Of a stretch of DNA of 38,723 nucleotides, positions 23,901 to 32,421 are shown piece by piece. The position numbers were made by a program, and so were the translations under genes. Under the pieces are notes generated by a model. The model had not been told where the DNA came from and did not search any database. It saw only the letters and a program-made list of their open reading frames with translations. The DNA comes from Bacteroides fragilis (GTDB lineage Bacteria > Bacillota > Clostridia > Lachnospirales > Lachnospiraceae): positions 1 to 38,723 of the forward strand of contig JAMPFK010000021.1 of assembly GCA_023664485.1 (NCBI GenBank). The letters are read 5' to 3'. Positions within the stretch are counted from its first letter, which is position 1, and every line of letters begins with the position of its first letter.

Positions 23901-23929
23901 ATCATACCATTGAAGCGGCCTTCTGTCAA
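23901..23929 (-). promoter_or_regulatory. Promoter of the riboswitch-dapA-dapB unit
   Basis: On the minus strand a perfect TTGACA (23924-23929), 17-nt spacer and TATGAT (23901-23906), placing the start about 15-20 nt before the riboswitch. Confidence 0.85.
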
Positions 23930-23985
23930 GGCGTCCCGCACCATATTTCCAGGGAACTTTCCATGGCATTTCCCGTCCCATCCAC

Positions 23986-24480
23986 TCAGGCCCGGCTTCC
24001 CACCGTCTCGATCTTCGTCACTTCATCCGCCAGCGAATAAGCCGCGTCCTCCGAAGTAGCGCCCGTCATGATAATATCCATGTCCTCAGGTTTACATAAC
24101 AGCAAACTCCGCAGCTCTTCCACCGAAATGATATCGATATCCAGCAGTTCCAGCACCTCATCCAGGATCAGCAGACTGCACTCGCCCGTATTCATGACTT
24201 TTTTCGCAAAATTCAATCCGTTCCTGATATTGTAGATTTCTTCCGCTTTTCTCTCATCGGAAAGGCTGCGGAAATTCTCGTCCGACTTCTCAAAACGGAA
24301 GATTTTGATTTCCGGCTCCAGACGCCTCACATAATCCGAATCTGACAGCCCCCTTCCTTTCAGAAAACGGATAATCACGACATCCTCTCCCCTGCACGCC
24401 GTCTGCAGAGCCCTGCCATAGGCCGCCGGGGATTTTCCGTGCCCCTCGCCGCTATAAATATAAATCATACCTTTTCTCAT
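23986..24480 (-). CDS. Cob(I)yrinic acid a,c-diamide adenosyltransferase-like P-loop protein (CobO/BtuR family)
   Basis: A 164-residue P-loop protein with the CobO/BtuR layout: MIYIYSGEGHGKSPAAYGRA gives a Walker A (GEGHGKS) where classical members have GNGKGKT; then VVIIRFLKG, LLILDEVLELLD (Walker B and following acidic residues) and IIMTGATSEDAAYSLAD. The family transfers an adenosyl group from ATP to cobalamin-type corrinoids. GAGG lies 6 nt before ATG 24480. It is cotranscribed with the SSB-like gene 75 nt upstream, and no cobalamin genes are nearby, so substrate use is less certain than the fold. Confidence 0.8.
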   Translation of the reverse strand: MRKGMIYIYSGEGHGKSPAAYGRALQTACRGEDVVIIRFLKGRGLSDSDYVRRLEPEIKIFRFEKSDENFRSLSDERKAEEIYNIRNGLNFAKKVMNTGECSLLILDEVLELLDIDIISVEELRSLLLCKPEDMDIIMTGATSEDAAYSLADEVTKIETVGSRA

Positions 24481-24555
24481 ATTGCACCTCAAAATAACAG
24501 CATCGTAAGACCTGATGCCTATCATAGCACAATTATGATAAAAACGCAACGTTTT

Positions 24556-25194
24556 TCAAGCCTGTTCCTCCTCTACGATTTCCAGCTTGCTGACAGAGAC
24601 CTCGTAAGCGGTCCGTTTCTCCAGCTGATCCTCCGAAATTTTCTTCATATATTCCCTGCTCTGGATCCTTCCCCATACGGCGCACCGGCTGCCTACATTA
24701 AAAGTGCTGGCGAACCGCGCGTTCCTTCCCCAGCAGATACAGGGTATGTAATCCGATTTTCCATAGGGCCTGTTGACCGCCAGCAGCAGATCCGCAATTT
24801 CCCGTCCGAGCGGCGTTTTACGATAAATCGGCGCCTTGCATATATAGCCGTCCAAAAAAATCTGATTGGTCTTTGCACTCTCTTCTATATCGTCTACAAA
24901 CTCAATTTCCCTTGCAAATACGGAAAGCACTAACTTATTTTTCTTTTCTTCATGCCGGTTATAAGAGCGGAACTGCCCTGTGATGCTGATTTTCATGCCC
25001 TTATAATCGTCATTCACATCCAATAGTCTCTCCGATACCATAACGGGAATGATATCCGTGGAGTCGCTCAGCCGGTCCACGCTGATATCTACCATATAGA
25101 ATCCTTCTCCGAAAATTTCGTGACTGAACTGGAAATCTCCCACGATTTCTCCCATAATCGTCACCTGGTTGTTTTCAATTACCTTATCTGTCAT
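24556..25194 (-). CDS. Single-stranded DNA-binding protein-like, two OB folds
   Basis: A 212-residue protein that reads as two SSB-like OB folds in tandem: the first (about 7-100) has NNQVTIMGEIVGDFQFSHE and GMKISITGQFRSYNR; the second (about 108-200) has NQIFLDGYICKAPIYRKTP, LGREIADLLLAVNRPYGKSD, YIPCICWGRNARFAS and GSRCAVWGRIQSREY. The second matches canonical SSB strands closely; the first is diverged. There is no acidic DDDIPF-type tail, so it is not the main replicative SSB. GGGAG lies 8 nt before ATG 25194. It is divergent from typA. Confidence 0.8.
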   Translation of the reverse strand: MTDKVIENNQVTIMGEIVGDFQFSHEIFGEGFYMVDISVDRLSDSTDIIPVMVSERLLDVNDDYKGMKISITGQFRSYNRHEEKKNKLVLSVFAREIEFVDDIEESAKTNQIFLDGYICKAPIYRKTPLGREIADLLLAVNRPYGKSDYIPCICWGRNARFASTFNVGSRCAVWGRIQSREYMKKISEDQLEKRTAYEVSVSKLEIVEEEQA

Positions 25195-25315
25195 GTTTTG
25201 TTCTCCCTTCTTTGTTAAAGAATCTTACTCTTTAAGAATTTTTCCAGTATTGTATTACCATTATATTGCTTTTATTCCCAAAATAGACCTGTCAGGGGTC
25301 GCGCGCGCACGGAAC

Positions 25316-25344
25316 TTGCAAGTTTTCTGATGTGGTGCTATACT
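25316..25344 (+). promoter_or_regulatory. Promoter of typA
   Basis: TTGCAA (25316-25321), 17-nt spacer, TATACT (25339-25344), with the start about 45 nt before the typA ATG. The region 25195-25315 otherwise holds an AT-rich stretch with a TATAAT on the minus strand for the SSB-like gene and a short GCGCGCGC run (25301-25308). Confidence 0.65.
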
Positions 25345-25394
25345 AGGTTGAAAATCTTCAGTTTTCAACCGCAGGAGAGGAGTTTTATGATTCG

Positions 25395-27251
25395 ATGAAC
25401 ACAACACGAGAAGATGTCAGAAATATTGCGATTATAGCTCATGTAGACCACGGCAAGACAACGCTTGTCGATGAACTTTTAAAACAGAGCGGCGTATTCC
25501 GCGAGAATCAGGATGTGGCGGAACGCGTCATGGATTCCAACGATATCGAACGGGAGCGCGGCATCACGATTCTTTCAAAAAACACAGCCGTTATGTATAA
25601 AAATGTCAAGATCAACATTATCGACACCCCCGGCCATGCGGATTTCGGCGGAGAGGTAGAGCGCGTCCTGAAAATGGTGGACGGCGTCATCCTCGTCGTG
25701 GACGCTTTCGAGGGCCCCATGCCCCAGACCAAATTCGTGCTGAAAAAAGCGCTGGAACTCGACTTATCCGTTATCGTCTGCATCAACAAATGCGACCGCC
25801 CGGAGGCAAGGCCGATTCAGGTCGTCGATGAAGTGCTGGAGCTTCTGATGGATCTGGACGCCAACGACAAACAGCTCGACTGTCCTTTTGTCTACGCTTC
25901 CGCCAAGACGGGGACGGCGACCACGCAGATCACCGTCAAAGGGAAAAATATGACCCCCCTGTTCGACACGATCCTGGAACACATTCCCGCACCCTGCGGC
26001 GACCCGGAACGCGGCGCCCAGGTACTTATCAGCACCATCGATTACAACGAATATGTCGGGCGCATCGGCGTCGGCAAGGTGGATAACGGTACGATCAGAG
26101 TCAATCAGGAGGTCGTTATCGTCAATCATCACGAACCCGATAAACAGAAAAAAGTAAAAGTCAGCAAGCTGTATGAATATGACGGCCTAAATAAAGTAGA
26201 AGTCAAAGAAGCCGGCATCGGCTCCATCGTCGCGATTTCCGGCATCTCCGATATCCATATCGGGGATACGCTCTGCTCGCCGGACAGGCCGGAACCGATT
26301 CCCTTCCAGAAAATTTCGGAGCCTACGATCGCCATGCATTTCATCGTCAACGACTCACCGCTCGCCGGACAGGAGGGAAAATACGTTACCAGCCGCCATC
26401 TGCGCGACAGGCTTTTCCGGGAGCTCAATACGGATGTCTCCCTGCGGGTCGAAGAGACCGGGACTACCGAAGCGTTCAAGGTATCCGGCAGAGGCGAACT
26501 GCATTTATCCGTTCTGATCGAAAATATGCGCAGGGAAGGCTATGAATTCGCTGTCAGTAAAGCGGAGGTCCTCTATAAAACGGATGAAAACGGCAGAAAA
26601 ACGGAACCGATGGAGCTGACCTATATCGATGTGCCGGAAGAATTTTCAGGTACAGTTATCGAAAAACTGAGCAAGCGAAAAGGAGAACTGAAAAATATGG
26701 GACAGGCTTCCGGCGGCTATGCCCGGCTGGAATTTTCGATTCCTTCCAGAGGGCTGATCGGCTACCGGGGAGAATTTATGACCGATACGAAGGGCAATGG
26801 TGTCATGAACAGCATTTTTGACGGATACGGCCCCTACAAAGGCGATATCCAGTATCGGAAGCAGGGTTCCTTAATCGCGTTTGAAGCCGGAGAAGCCATT
26901 ACCTACGGCCTTTTCAACGCCCAGGAACGCGGCACGCTCTTCATCGGGCCGGGCACGAAAGTATATTCCGGCATGGTCGTCGGACAGAATGGCCGCGGGG
27001 AAGACATCGAACTGAATGTCTGCAAAAAGAAACAGCTGACGAATACCCGTTCTTCCAGCGCGGACGAGGCATTGCGCCTGACACCGCCCAGGGTTCTGAG
27101 CCTGGAACAGGCATTGGAATTTATCGACACGGACGAGCTGCTTGAAGTAACTCCCCAAAGCTTACGCATCCGCAAAAAAATTCTCGATCCCACGCAGAGA
27201 AAGCGCGCAGCTATCTCCGCGGCGGCCAGGGCGGATAAAAAATCGCCGTAA
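25395..27251 (+). CDS. typA: Ribosome-binding translational GTPase TypA/BipA
   Basis: A 618-residue GTPase related to EF-G that acts on the ribosome in large-subunit assembly and stress. G motifs: AHVDHGKTT (15-23), switch II DTPGHADF (77-84), NKCD (131-134), and YASAKTG. The C-terminal TypA-specific domain reads RGLIGYRGEF and MNSIFDGYGPYKGDI. Length fits the family. The ribosome site GGAG is 12 nt from ATG 25395; a four-codon mini frame (ATG at 25387) lies between and its TGA overlaps the typA ATG. The final residues (KKSP) and stop codon are encoded by a hairpin repeat also found after the penicillin-binding protein gene. Confidence 0.97.
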   Translation: MNTTREDVRNIAIIAHVDHGKTTLVDELLKQSGVFRENQDVAERVMDSNDIERERGITILSKNTAVMYKNVKINIIDTPGHADFGGEVERVLKMVDGVILVVDAFEGPMPQTKFVLKKALELDLSVIVCINKCDRPEARPIQVVDEVLELLMDLDANDKQLDCPFVYASAKTGTATTQITVKGKNMTPLFDTILEHIPAPCGDPERGAQVLISTIDYNEYVGRIGVGKVDNGTIRVNQEVVIVNHHEPDKQKKVKVSKLYEYDGLNKVEVKEAGIGSIVAISGISDIHIGDTLCSPDRPEPIPFQKISEPTIAMHFIVNDSPLAGQEGKYVTSRHLRDRLFRELNTDVSLRVEETGTTEAFKVSGRGELHLSVLIENMRREGYEFAVSKAEVLYKTDENGRKTEPMELTYIDVPEEFSGTVIEKLSKRKGELKNMGQASGGYARLEFSIPSRGLIGYRGEFMTDTKGNGVMNSIFDGYGPYKGDIQYRKQGSLIAFEAGEAITYGLFNAQERGTLFIGPGTKVYSGMVVGQNGRGEDIELNVCKKKQLTNTRSSSADEALRLTPPRVLSLEQALEFIDTDELLEVTPQSLRIRKKILDPTQRKRAAISAAARADKKSP

Positions 27252-27290
27252 AGAAGCGGCGATCACAGGAATTTACTGCGTAAATTCCTG
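27242..27290. repeat. Two hairpins at the 3' end of typA; first is a repeat shared with 32353-32374
   Basis: Hairpin one: ATCGCCG (27242-27248) with CGGCGAT (27257-27263), the typA TAA lying in its loop. Hairpin two: a perfect 11-bp stem (27266-27276 with 27280-27290, loop TGC). No T run follows, so a terminator role is not clear. The first hairpin plus flanks (27235-27275) matches the region after the penicillin-binding protein gene at 34 of 41 positions. Confidence 0.7.
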
Positions 27291-27343
27291 ATGATGCCTG
27301 AGGAATTTCCATAGAACGAAACCGGTAACATATGTTATTGATT

Positions 27344-28678
27344 TTATTCTATACCCAGAACGACCGTTGCGATCCTGAAATAGATAAGAAGAGAAATCGC
27401 ATCCACAATCGTTGTGATAAATGGGCTCGCCATAACGGCCGGGTCCATTCCTGTTTTTCTCGCGGCCATCGGCAGCATGGAACCTACGATCTTCGCTACG
27501 ATAACAGCCAGGAACAGCGTAAAGCTGACGACAAAAGCCACCTGTACGCTGACTCTTTCTATCAAAAGCATTTTCACAATATTACAGACGGCAAGCGTTA
27601 AGCCGCACAGAACGGCCGTCCGGATTTCCTTCCAAACGACTGTCAGCCAGTCGCCGAACTGGATCTCGTCCAGAGACAGTCCGCGGATGACGACCGCGCT
27701 CGCCTGCCCTCCCGCATTTCCTCCGGTATCCATCAGCATCGGAATAAAAGCGGTAAGCACCACATATTTGCTCAGCGCATCTTCAAAGGAGGAAATGATC
27801 CTTCCGGTAAAGGTCGCGGATATCATCAGCAGCAACAGCCATGGGATCCTCTTTTTCCAGGATTCAATAACACCTGTTCTCATATATGGCTTATCCGACG
27901 GCACGATAGCCGCCATTTTCTCGATATCCTCCGTCGTCTCCTCTTCGAGAATATCCACGACGTCATCGACCGTAATGATGCCGACGAGCCGGTCTTCATT
28001 GTCCACGACGGGCATCGAGGTAAAGTCGTATTTCTTGAACTGTCTCGCTACCTCTTCCTGATCCATCAGCGTATGCAGCGAAATGATATTCTCGTTCATG
28101 ATATCGCCGATGACCGCATCTGGCTGGCTTAGCAGCAGATAACGGAGCGCCACCGTACCGACCAGCGTCCTTCTCTGATCCAGCACATAGCAGATATTGA
28201 TCGTCTCGCTGTCCACCCCTACTTTTCTGATTCTATCGATGGCCTGTCCCACCGTAAGCGTTTCCTTCAGATCCACATATTCCACTGTCATGATGCTGCC
28301 GGCGGAATCCTCAGGATAACGCAGAAGATGATTGATATCCCTTCTCGTCTCCGGGCTCGCATGGGCGAGCAGCCTTTTTACGACATTGGCCGGCATCTCT
28401 TCCAGAAGATCCGTCGCATCGTCCGCCATCAGATGATCGATGATATTCGCCGCATCTTTTTCTGACATCGAGGTGATGATATACTGCTCCGTCTCGATCT
28501 CCAGATAGGAAAAAACGTCCGCGGCCATGCTCTTTGGCAGGATGCGGAAAAGCTTCAATACCTCATCCTGCTCCATTTTCTCCATATATGCCGCGATATC
28601 CGCTACATTGTAATTGACGATCAGCTGACGGAGCTTCAAATACTGTCCCGCATTCAATAATTCTACGATTTCTTCCAT
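27344..28678 (-). CDS. mgtE: Magnesium transporter MgtE
   Basis: A 444-residue Mg2+ channel/transporter. Order: superhelical N domain (about 1-125, many Glu/Asp and LLEEMPANVVKRLL), two CBS domains (SIMTVEYVDLKETLTVGQAI, then VIGDIMNENIISLHTLMDQ, MPVVDNEDRLVGIITVDD), the plug helix, then five membrane helices (IPWLLLLMISATFTGRII onward). The conserved pore segment FIPMLMDTGGNAGGQAS is intact. The cytosolic domains gate the channel by sensing Mg2+. No M-box riboswitch was recognised. Its start is 1 nt after the stop of the YigZ-family gene, so the two are cotranscribed. Confidence 0.96.
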   Translation of the reverse strand: MEEIVELLNAGQYLKLRQLIVNYNVADIAAYMEKMEQDEVLKLFRILPKSMAADVFSYLEIETEQYIITSMSEKDAANIIDHLMADDATDLLEEMPANVVKRLLAHASPETRRDINHLLRYPEDSAGSIMTVEYVDLKETLTVGQAIDRIRKVGVDSETINICYVLDQRRTLVGTVALRYLLLSQPDAVIGDIMNENIISLHTLMDQEEVARQFKKYDFTSMPVVDNEDRLVGIITVDDVVDILEEETTEDIEKMAAIVPSDKPYMRTGVIESWKKRIPWLLLLMISATFTGRIISSFEDALSKYVVLTAFIPMLMDTGGNAGGQASAVVIRGLSLDEIQFGDWLTVVWKEIRTAVLCGLTLAVCNIVKMLLIERVSVQVAFVVSFTLFLAVIVAKIVGSMLPMAARKTGMDPAVMASPFITTIVDAISLLIYFRIATVVLGIE

Positions 28679-28679
28679 T

Positions 28680-29327
28680 TTATATCCTGTCCATATAGTA
28701 AAGGCTTTCCACCTTTTCTATCTGTGCCTTTCCCGCAGTCGCCTCCGTGATTTCCTTTCTGACGGCCTCTTCCTCCTCATAAGGAACCTTAACTTTCAAA
28801 GTGACCACGTCCGTATATTCCGGTTCTTCTATCATAAGCTTTCTCATACCGAGCAGATACTGTATCCGGCCGATGCCGTTATAATCGGTCTCAATCGCAA
28901 GCAGCGCGCCGTAACGCATCGTACGGACAACGCTCGCCGCCATTCCCGCCTGCGCCGCCCGCGTATAAGCACGGACAAGCCCTCCGGTTCCGAGCAGCGT
29001 CCCGCCAAAATATCTGGTCACGACCACCACAAGATTGCGCACCTCCATGCTAAGCAGCACCTCCAGAATCGGCTTTCCTGCCGTTCCGGACGGTTCCCCG
29101 TCGTCCGAAAAACGCATGAGCTCTCCCCGTCCGCCCAGCACATATGCATAACAGTGATGTCTCGCATCCCAGTATTTCTTTCTTACCGCCTCGATGAACG
29201 CAAGCGCTTCCTCTTCCGTCCCTGCCGGTCCAACGTCGGCGATAAAACGGGATTTCTTCTCTTCAATTTCTCCGGCGCCCCCCTGCTCAACGACCCGGTA
29301 AGGCTCTTTTCCGCATTTTTCTTCCAT
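28680..29327 (-). CDS. YigZ/IMPACT-family protein
   Basis: A 215-residue protein with the N-terminal UPF0029/IMPACT domain (EKKSRFIADVGPAG, DARHHCYAYVLG, RFSDDGEPSGTAGKPIL, VVVTRYFGGTLLGTGGLVRAY) and the smaller C-terminal DUF1949 ferredoxin-like domain (LAIETDYNGIGRIQYLL). The family in eukaryotes regulates the GCN2 pathway; the bacterial role is not established. It is the first gene of a two-gene unit with mgtE. Confidence 0.9.
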   Translation of the reverse strand: MEEKCGKEPYRVVEQGGAGEIEEKKSRFIADVGPAGTEEEALAFIEAVRKKYWDARHHCYAYVLGGRGELMRFSDDGEPSGTAGKPILEVLLSMEVRNLVVVVTRYFGGTLLGTGGLVRAYTRAAQAGMAASVVRTMRYGALLAIETDYNGIGRIQYLLGMRKLMIEEPEYTDVVTLKVKVPYEEEEAVRKEITEATAGKAQIEKVESLYYMDRI

Positions 29328-29464
29328 ATCCGGCTCCCTGTATTTTTCTCATCCGCTTTTCTTATCTTAGCACACGCGGGAATAAAAGTGTATAAAATTG
29401 TGAACAATTCTTAATATATCATGAAGATACTGTAAAAATTCTTCCTTTAATTTACCATTTTTGA

Positions 29465-29537
29465 TATAATAACGTGAGAAAGATTTGCGGGGCAAATCTT
29501 TCTCACGCCGGAGAATGCCGGAAAACAGGCATTCTCC
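29465..29537 (+). promoter_or_regulatory. -10 box and double-hairpin leader of the penicillin-binding protein gene
   Basis: TATAAT (29465-29470) lacks a good -35 box. From 29474, near the expected transcription start, come a perfect 15-bp stem with a GGG loop (29474-29488 with 29492-29506) and a perfect 10-bp stem (29510-29519 with 29528-29537). Neither has a T run, so they look like structured leader RNA rather than terminators. About 100 nt separate them from the start codon. The 29328-29464 part holds no gene. Confidence 0.5.
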
Positions 29538-29640
29538 ATGACATGTTTGTTTTGGGATTTGGGATCCGCGGCGCGGGAGCATGGCGGTATTCTTCCGGGT
29601 TCACGGATATTATGAAAGTATGAAAGGTATGGTCATCGAT

Positions 29641-32349
29641 ATGAATTATGGTAAAAAGGGTGTCCGTAAGAAACAGAAGGCACTCAATGCAAAAGGGGGC
29701 AAATGGGGTAAGAAGCTTGGATTCACCTTCGTCCAGGTCTTCCTTCTTCTCCTCATCTCGGCTGCCGTAATCGGAGCCAGCGCAGGAATCGGCGTCTTTA
29801 AGGGCGTCCTCGCAACGGCTCCGGACATCGGAAACATCGACGTTACACCGTCCGGTTTTTCGACCTTTGTATACGATATCGAGGGAAACCAGACGGCAAA
29901 ACTGGTATCGACGGATTCCAACCGGATTCCGGTCAGCATGGATATGGTGCCGGAAAATCTGGCGCACGCTTTCGTAGCCGTCGAGGACGCACGCTTCTAT
30001 GATCACAACGGCATCGATATCAAAGGCATTCTGCGCGCCGCCGCCGTCGGCATCCGGAACAAATTTCATTTTTCCGAGGGCGCCAGCACGATTACTCAGC
30101 AGCTCCTCAAAAATAACGTTTTCACCGACTGGACGAGCGAGGATTCCTTTGCGGATCGGATGAAGCGTAAAATACAGGAACAGTATCTCGCGCTGGAACT
30201 GGAAAAAGTCATGGAAAAAGACGATATCCTGATCAATTATATGAACACGATCAACCTCGGTCAGAATACGCTTGGCGTACAGGCCGCTTCCCTGCGGTAT
30301 TTCAACAAATCCGTCAGCGACCTGAATCTGTCCGAATGCGCGGTCATCGCCAGCATTACGCAGAATCCGACCAAATATAACCCGATCACGCATCCGGATA
30401 AAAATGCGGAGCGCCGGGAGAAGGTTCTTGGAGATATGCTGGAACAGGGATATATCTCTCAGGCACAATACGAAGAGGCAATGGCCGACGACGTTTATTC
30501 CCGGATTCAGATCATCGATTCGGAAAATGGAGAATCCACTGTCAATACATATTTCGTGGATGCGCTTACGGACGATGTATTGGAGGATTTGATCGCGGCC
30601 GGCTACAATGAAACACAGGCATACACCCTGCTGTACAGCGGCGGCCTGAAAATTTATTCTACACAGGATCCCGCGATTCAGGCGATCTGCGACGAGGTAT
30701 TCGCCGATGAAAGCAGCTTCCCGGAAAATACGAAATGGTATCTGAACTATGAATTGACGGTCGTTAAGGAAAACGGCGACAGAGTCAATTACAGCACCGA
30801 AATGTTCCGCAGCTTCTGGCGGGAATCCAAGACCGGCTATAACCTGATATATTCTTCACAGGATGAAGCCTATATGGATATCGAACTTTATAAAGAAGCG
30901 ATTCTCGGCAAAGGCGACGAGGTCTTTACCGAGTCGATTTCCTTAACGCCGCAGCCCCAGGTCTCCCTTGTCGTCGAGGATCAGAGCACGGGCTATATTG
31001 TGGCAATGGAGGGCGGACGCGGCGCCAAATCAGGAAGCCGGACGCTCAACCGCGCCACCGATACCGTCCGGCAGCCAGGCTCGACCTTCAAGGTCGTATC
31101 GACCTATGCGCCCGCTTTGGACAGCGCAGGTTTGACCCTCGCTACCGTCATCGACGATGCGCCATTCAATTACGCAAACGGCAGGCCGGTCGGCAACTGG
31201 TATGGCGAAGCCTACAGGGGCCTTTCTTCTTTGCGCGACGGCATCCGGGATTCCATGAACATCGTTACCGTCAAGGCGCTTACCTGGATTACGCCGCAGC
31301 TCGGTTTTGACTACCTCATCAATTTCGGTTTCACAACGTTGGAAGAGCGCAAGGAAATCAACGGAGAAATCTTTTCCGATATTCAGCAGTCTCTGGCGCT
31401 CGGCGGTATCACGAACGGCGTTACCAACGAGGAATTAAACGCGGCCTACGCCTGCATTGCCAACGGCGGAACCTATATCAAGCCCAGGCTATATACAAAG
31501 GTACTGGATCATGACGGCAACGTTATTCTCGACAACACGGCGCCGCAGTCCAAACAGGTCATCAAGGAAACGACGGCTTTTCTGCTGACAGACGCCATGG
31601 TAGACGTTGTCACGAGCGGTACGGGCGGCGCCGTGAACTTCGGCAACATGGCAATTGCCGGAAAGACCGGTACGACATCCGATTACAACGATGTCTGGTT
31701 CGCCGGCTACACGCCTTATTATACCGCTACAACCTGGACAGGTTTCGACAATAACGTAAAATTATCCGGTGATGAAAGAAATCTCGCCAAAAAACTGTGG
31801 CGCGCGGTCATGGCAGGAATCCACGAAGAACTGCCGAGCCAATCCTTCAATGTACCGGCCGGTATCGTTACCGCTACGGTATGTTCCCGCTCCGGCAAGC
31901 TCCCGATCGACGGACTGTGCAACGGCACGCTCCGGACGGAATATTTCGCGGAAGGGACTGTTCCGACGGAAACCTGTAATATCCACTATGCCGGCCCGAT
32001 CTGTAATTACTGTCTCCTGCCCGCTACGGAATTCTGTCCGTTCAAGGTGGATGGCGTACGGGAGCTGCCTCTTATTGAAGACGCTTCACTTTTAAGCGGT
32101 TCTCCAAACGCCATGACGGAAATTGTCAATGAAGATGGTTCGGTATCGGCCGTGCCCGCGGAACAGACCGGAAATATATGTCCGCATAATATGGAATTTT
32201 TCGCTAACCCGGACTACGAACAGATCATCGCGGCACAGCAGAATGAAATCAATATCAGAAATGCGCAGGCCGCCGAGGCCGCAGCAGCTGCAGCCGCGGC
32301 TAACCCGGAGGCTCCGCAGCCGGAACAGCAGGCGCCGCCGGCAGAATAA
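29641..32349 (+). CDS. Class A penicillin-binding protein (peptidoglycan transglycosylase/transpeptidase)
   Basis: A 902-residue cell-wall synthase anchored by one N-terminal membrane segment (about 28-55). GT51 transglycosylase motifs: EDARFYDH (115-122) and GASTITQQL (147-155). Transpeptidase motifs: STFK (481-484, nucleophile Ser481), SMN (538-540) and KTGT (675-678). The C-terminal tail carries a cysteine-rich segment (TVCSRSGKLPIDGLC, then CNIHYAGPICNYCLLP and FCPF), then an Ala/Pro/Gln-rich end. ATG 29641 has AAAGG at 13 nt; in-frame ATGs at 29581, 29620 and 29629 are alternatives, and the exact start is open. It elongates glycan strands and cross-links stem peptides outside the membrane. 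Confidence 0.95.
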   Translation: MNYGKKGVRKKQKALNAKGGKWGKKLGFTFVQVFLLLLISAAVIGASAGIGVFKGVLATAPDIGNIDVTPSGFSTFVYDIEGNQTAKLVSTDSNRIPVSMDMVPENLAHAFVAVEDARFYDHNGIDIKGILRAAAVGIRNKFHFSEGASTITQQLLKNNVFTDWTSEDSFADRMKRKIQEQYLALELEKVMEKDDILINYMNTINLGQNTLGVQAASLRYFNKSVSDLNLSECAVIASITQNPTKYNPITHPDKNAERREKVLGDMLEQGYISQAQYEEAMADDVYSRIQIIDSENGESTVNTYFVDALTDDVLEDLIAAGYNETQAYTLLYSGGLKIYSTQDPAIQAICDEVFADESSFPENTKWYLNYELTVVKENGDRVNYSTEMFRSFWRESKTGYNLIYSSQDEAYMDIELYKEAILGKGDEVFTESISLTPQPQVSLVVEDQSTGYIVAMEGGRGAKSGSRTLNRATDTVRQPGSTFKVVSTYAPALDSAGLTLATVIDDAPFNYANGRPVGNWYGEAYRGLSSLRDGIRDSMNIVTVKALTWITPQLGFDYLINFGFTTLEERKEINGEIFSDIQQSLALGGITNGVTNEELNAAYACIANGGTYIKPRLYTKVLDHDGNVILDNTAPQSKQVIKETTAFLLTDAMVDVVTSGTGGAVNFGNMAIAGKTGTTSDYNDVWFAGYTPYYTATTWTGFDNNVKLSGDERNLAKKLWRAVMAGIHEELPSQSFNVPAGIVTATVCSRSGKLPIDGLCNGTLRTEYFAEGTVPTETCNIHYAGPICNYCLLPATEFCPFKVDGVRELPLIEDASLLSGSPNAMTEIVNEDGSVSAVPAEQTGNICPHNMEFFANPDYEQIIAAQQNEINIRNAQAAEAAAAAAAANPEAPQPEQQAPPAE

Positions 32350-32352
32350 AAA

Positions 32353-32374
32353 ATCGTCGTAAGGAACCGACGAT
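32353..32374. repeat. Hairpin repeat after the penicillin-binding protein gene (second copy of the typA 3' repeat)
   Basis: ATCGTCG (32353-32359) pairs with CGACGAT (32368-32374); the loop begins TAA as in the typA copy. Compared with ATCGCCG/CGGCGAT at typA, the fifth stem position changed C to T and its partner G to A, keeping the pair. Confidence 0.65.
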
Positions 32375-32392
32375 TACAGCAATTTCCTGTAA

Positions 32393-32421
32393 AAAGGGTA
32401 TCTGATATTCAGATACCCTTT
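32393..32421. terminator. Bidirectional terminator between convergent genes
   Basis: A perfect 13-bp stem (32393-32405 with 32409-32421, loop TAT), with an A run on the left and T on the right, usable from both sides. The stop codon of the minus-strand gene (TGA at 32409-32411) lies inside the stem. Confidence 0.85.

Noticed and set aside
23641..23985. Small open frames in the region before dapA
   Set aside because: The region is explained by the lysine riboswitch, its terminator and promoter.
29328..29464. M-box (magnesium) riboswitch before the yigZ-mgtE unit
   Set aside because: I looked for it because mgtE genes often have one, but saw none of the conserved M-box blocks, and the gap is too short for a full aptamer.
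29503..30468. Minus-strand 321-codon frame opposite the penicillin-binding protein
   Set aside because: It is antisense to the transglycosylase domain with intact GT51 motifs and begins in its coding strand; no domain is seen in it.
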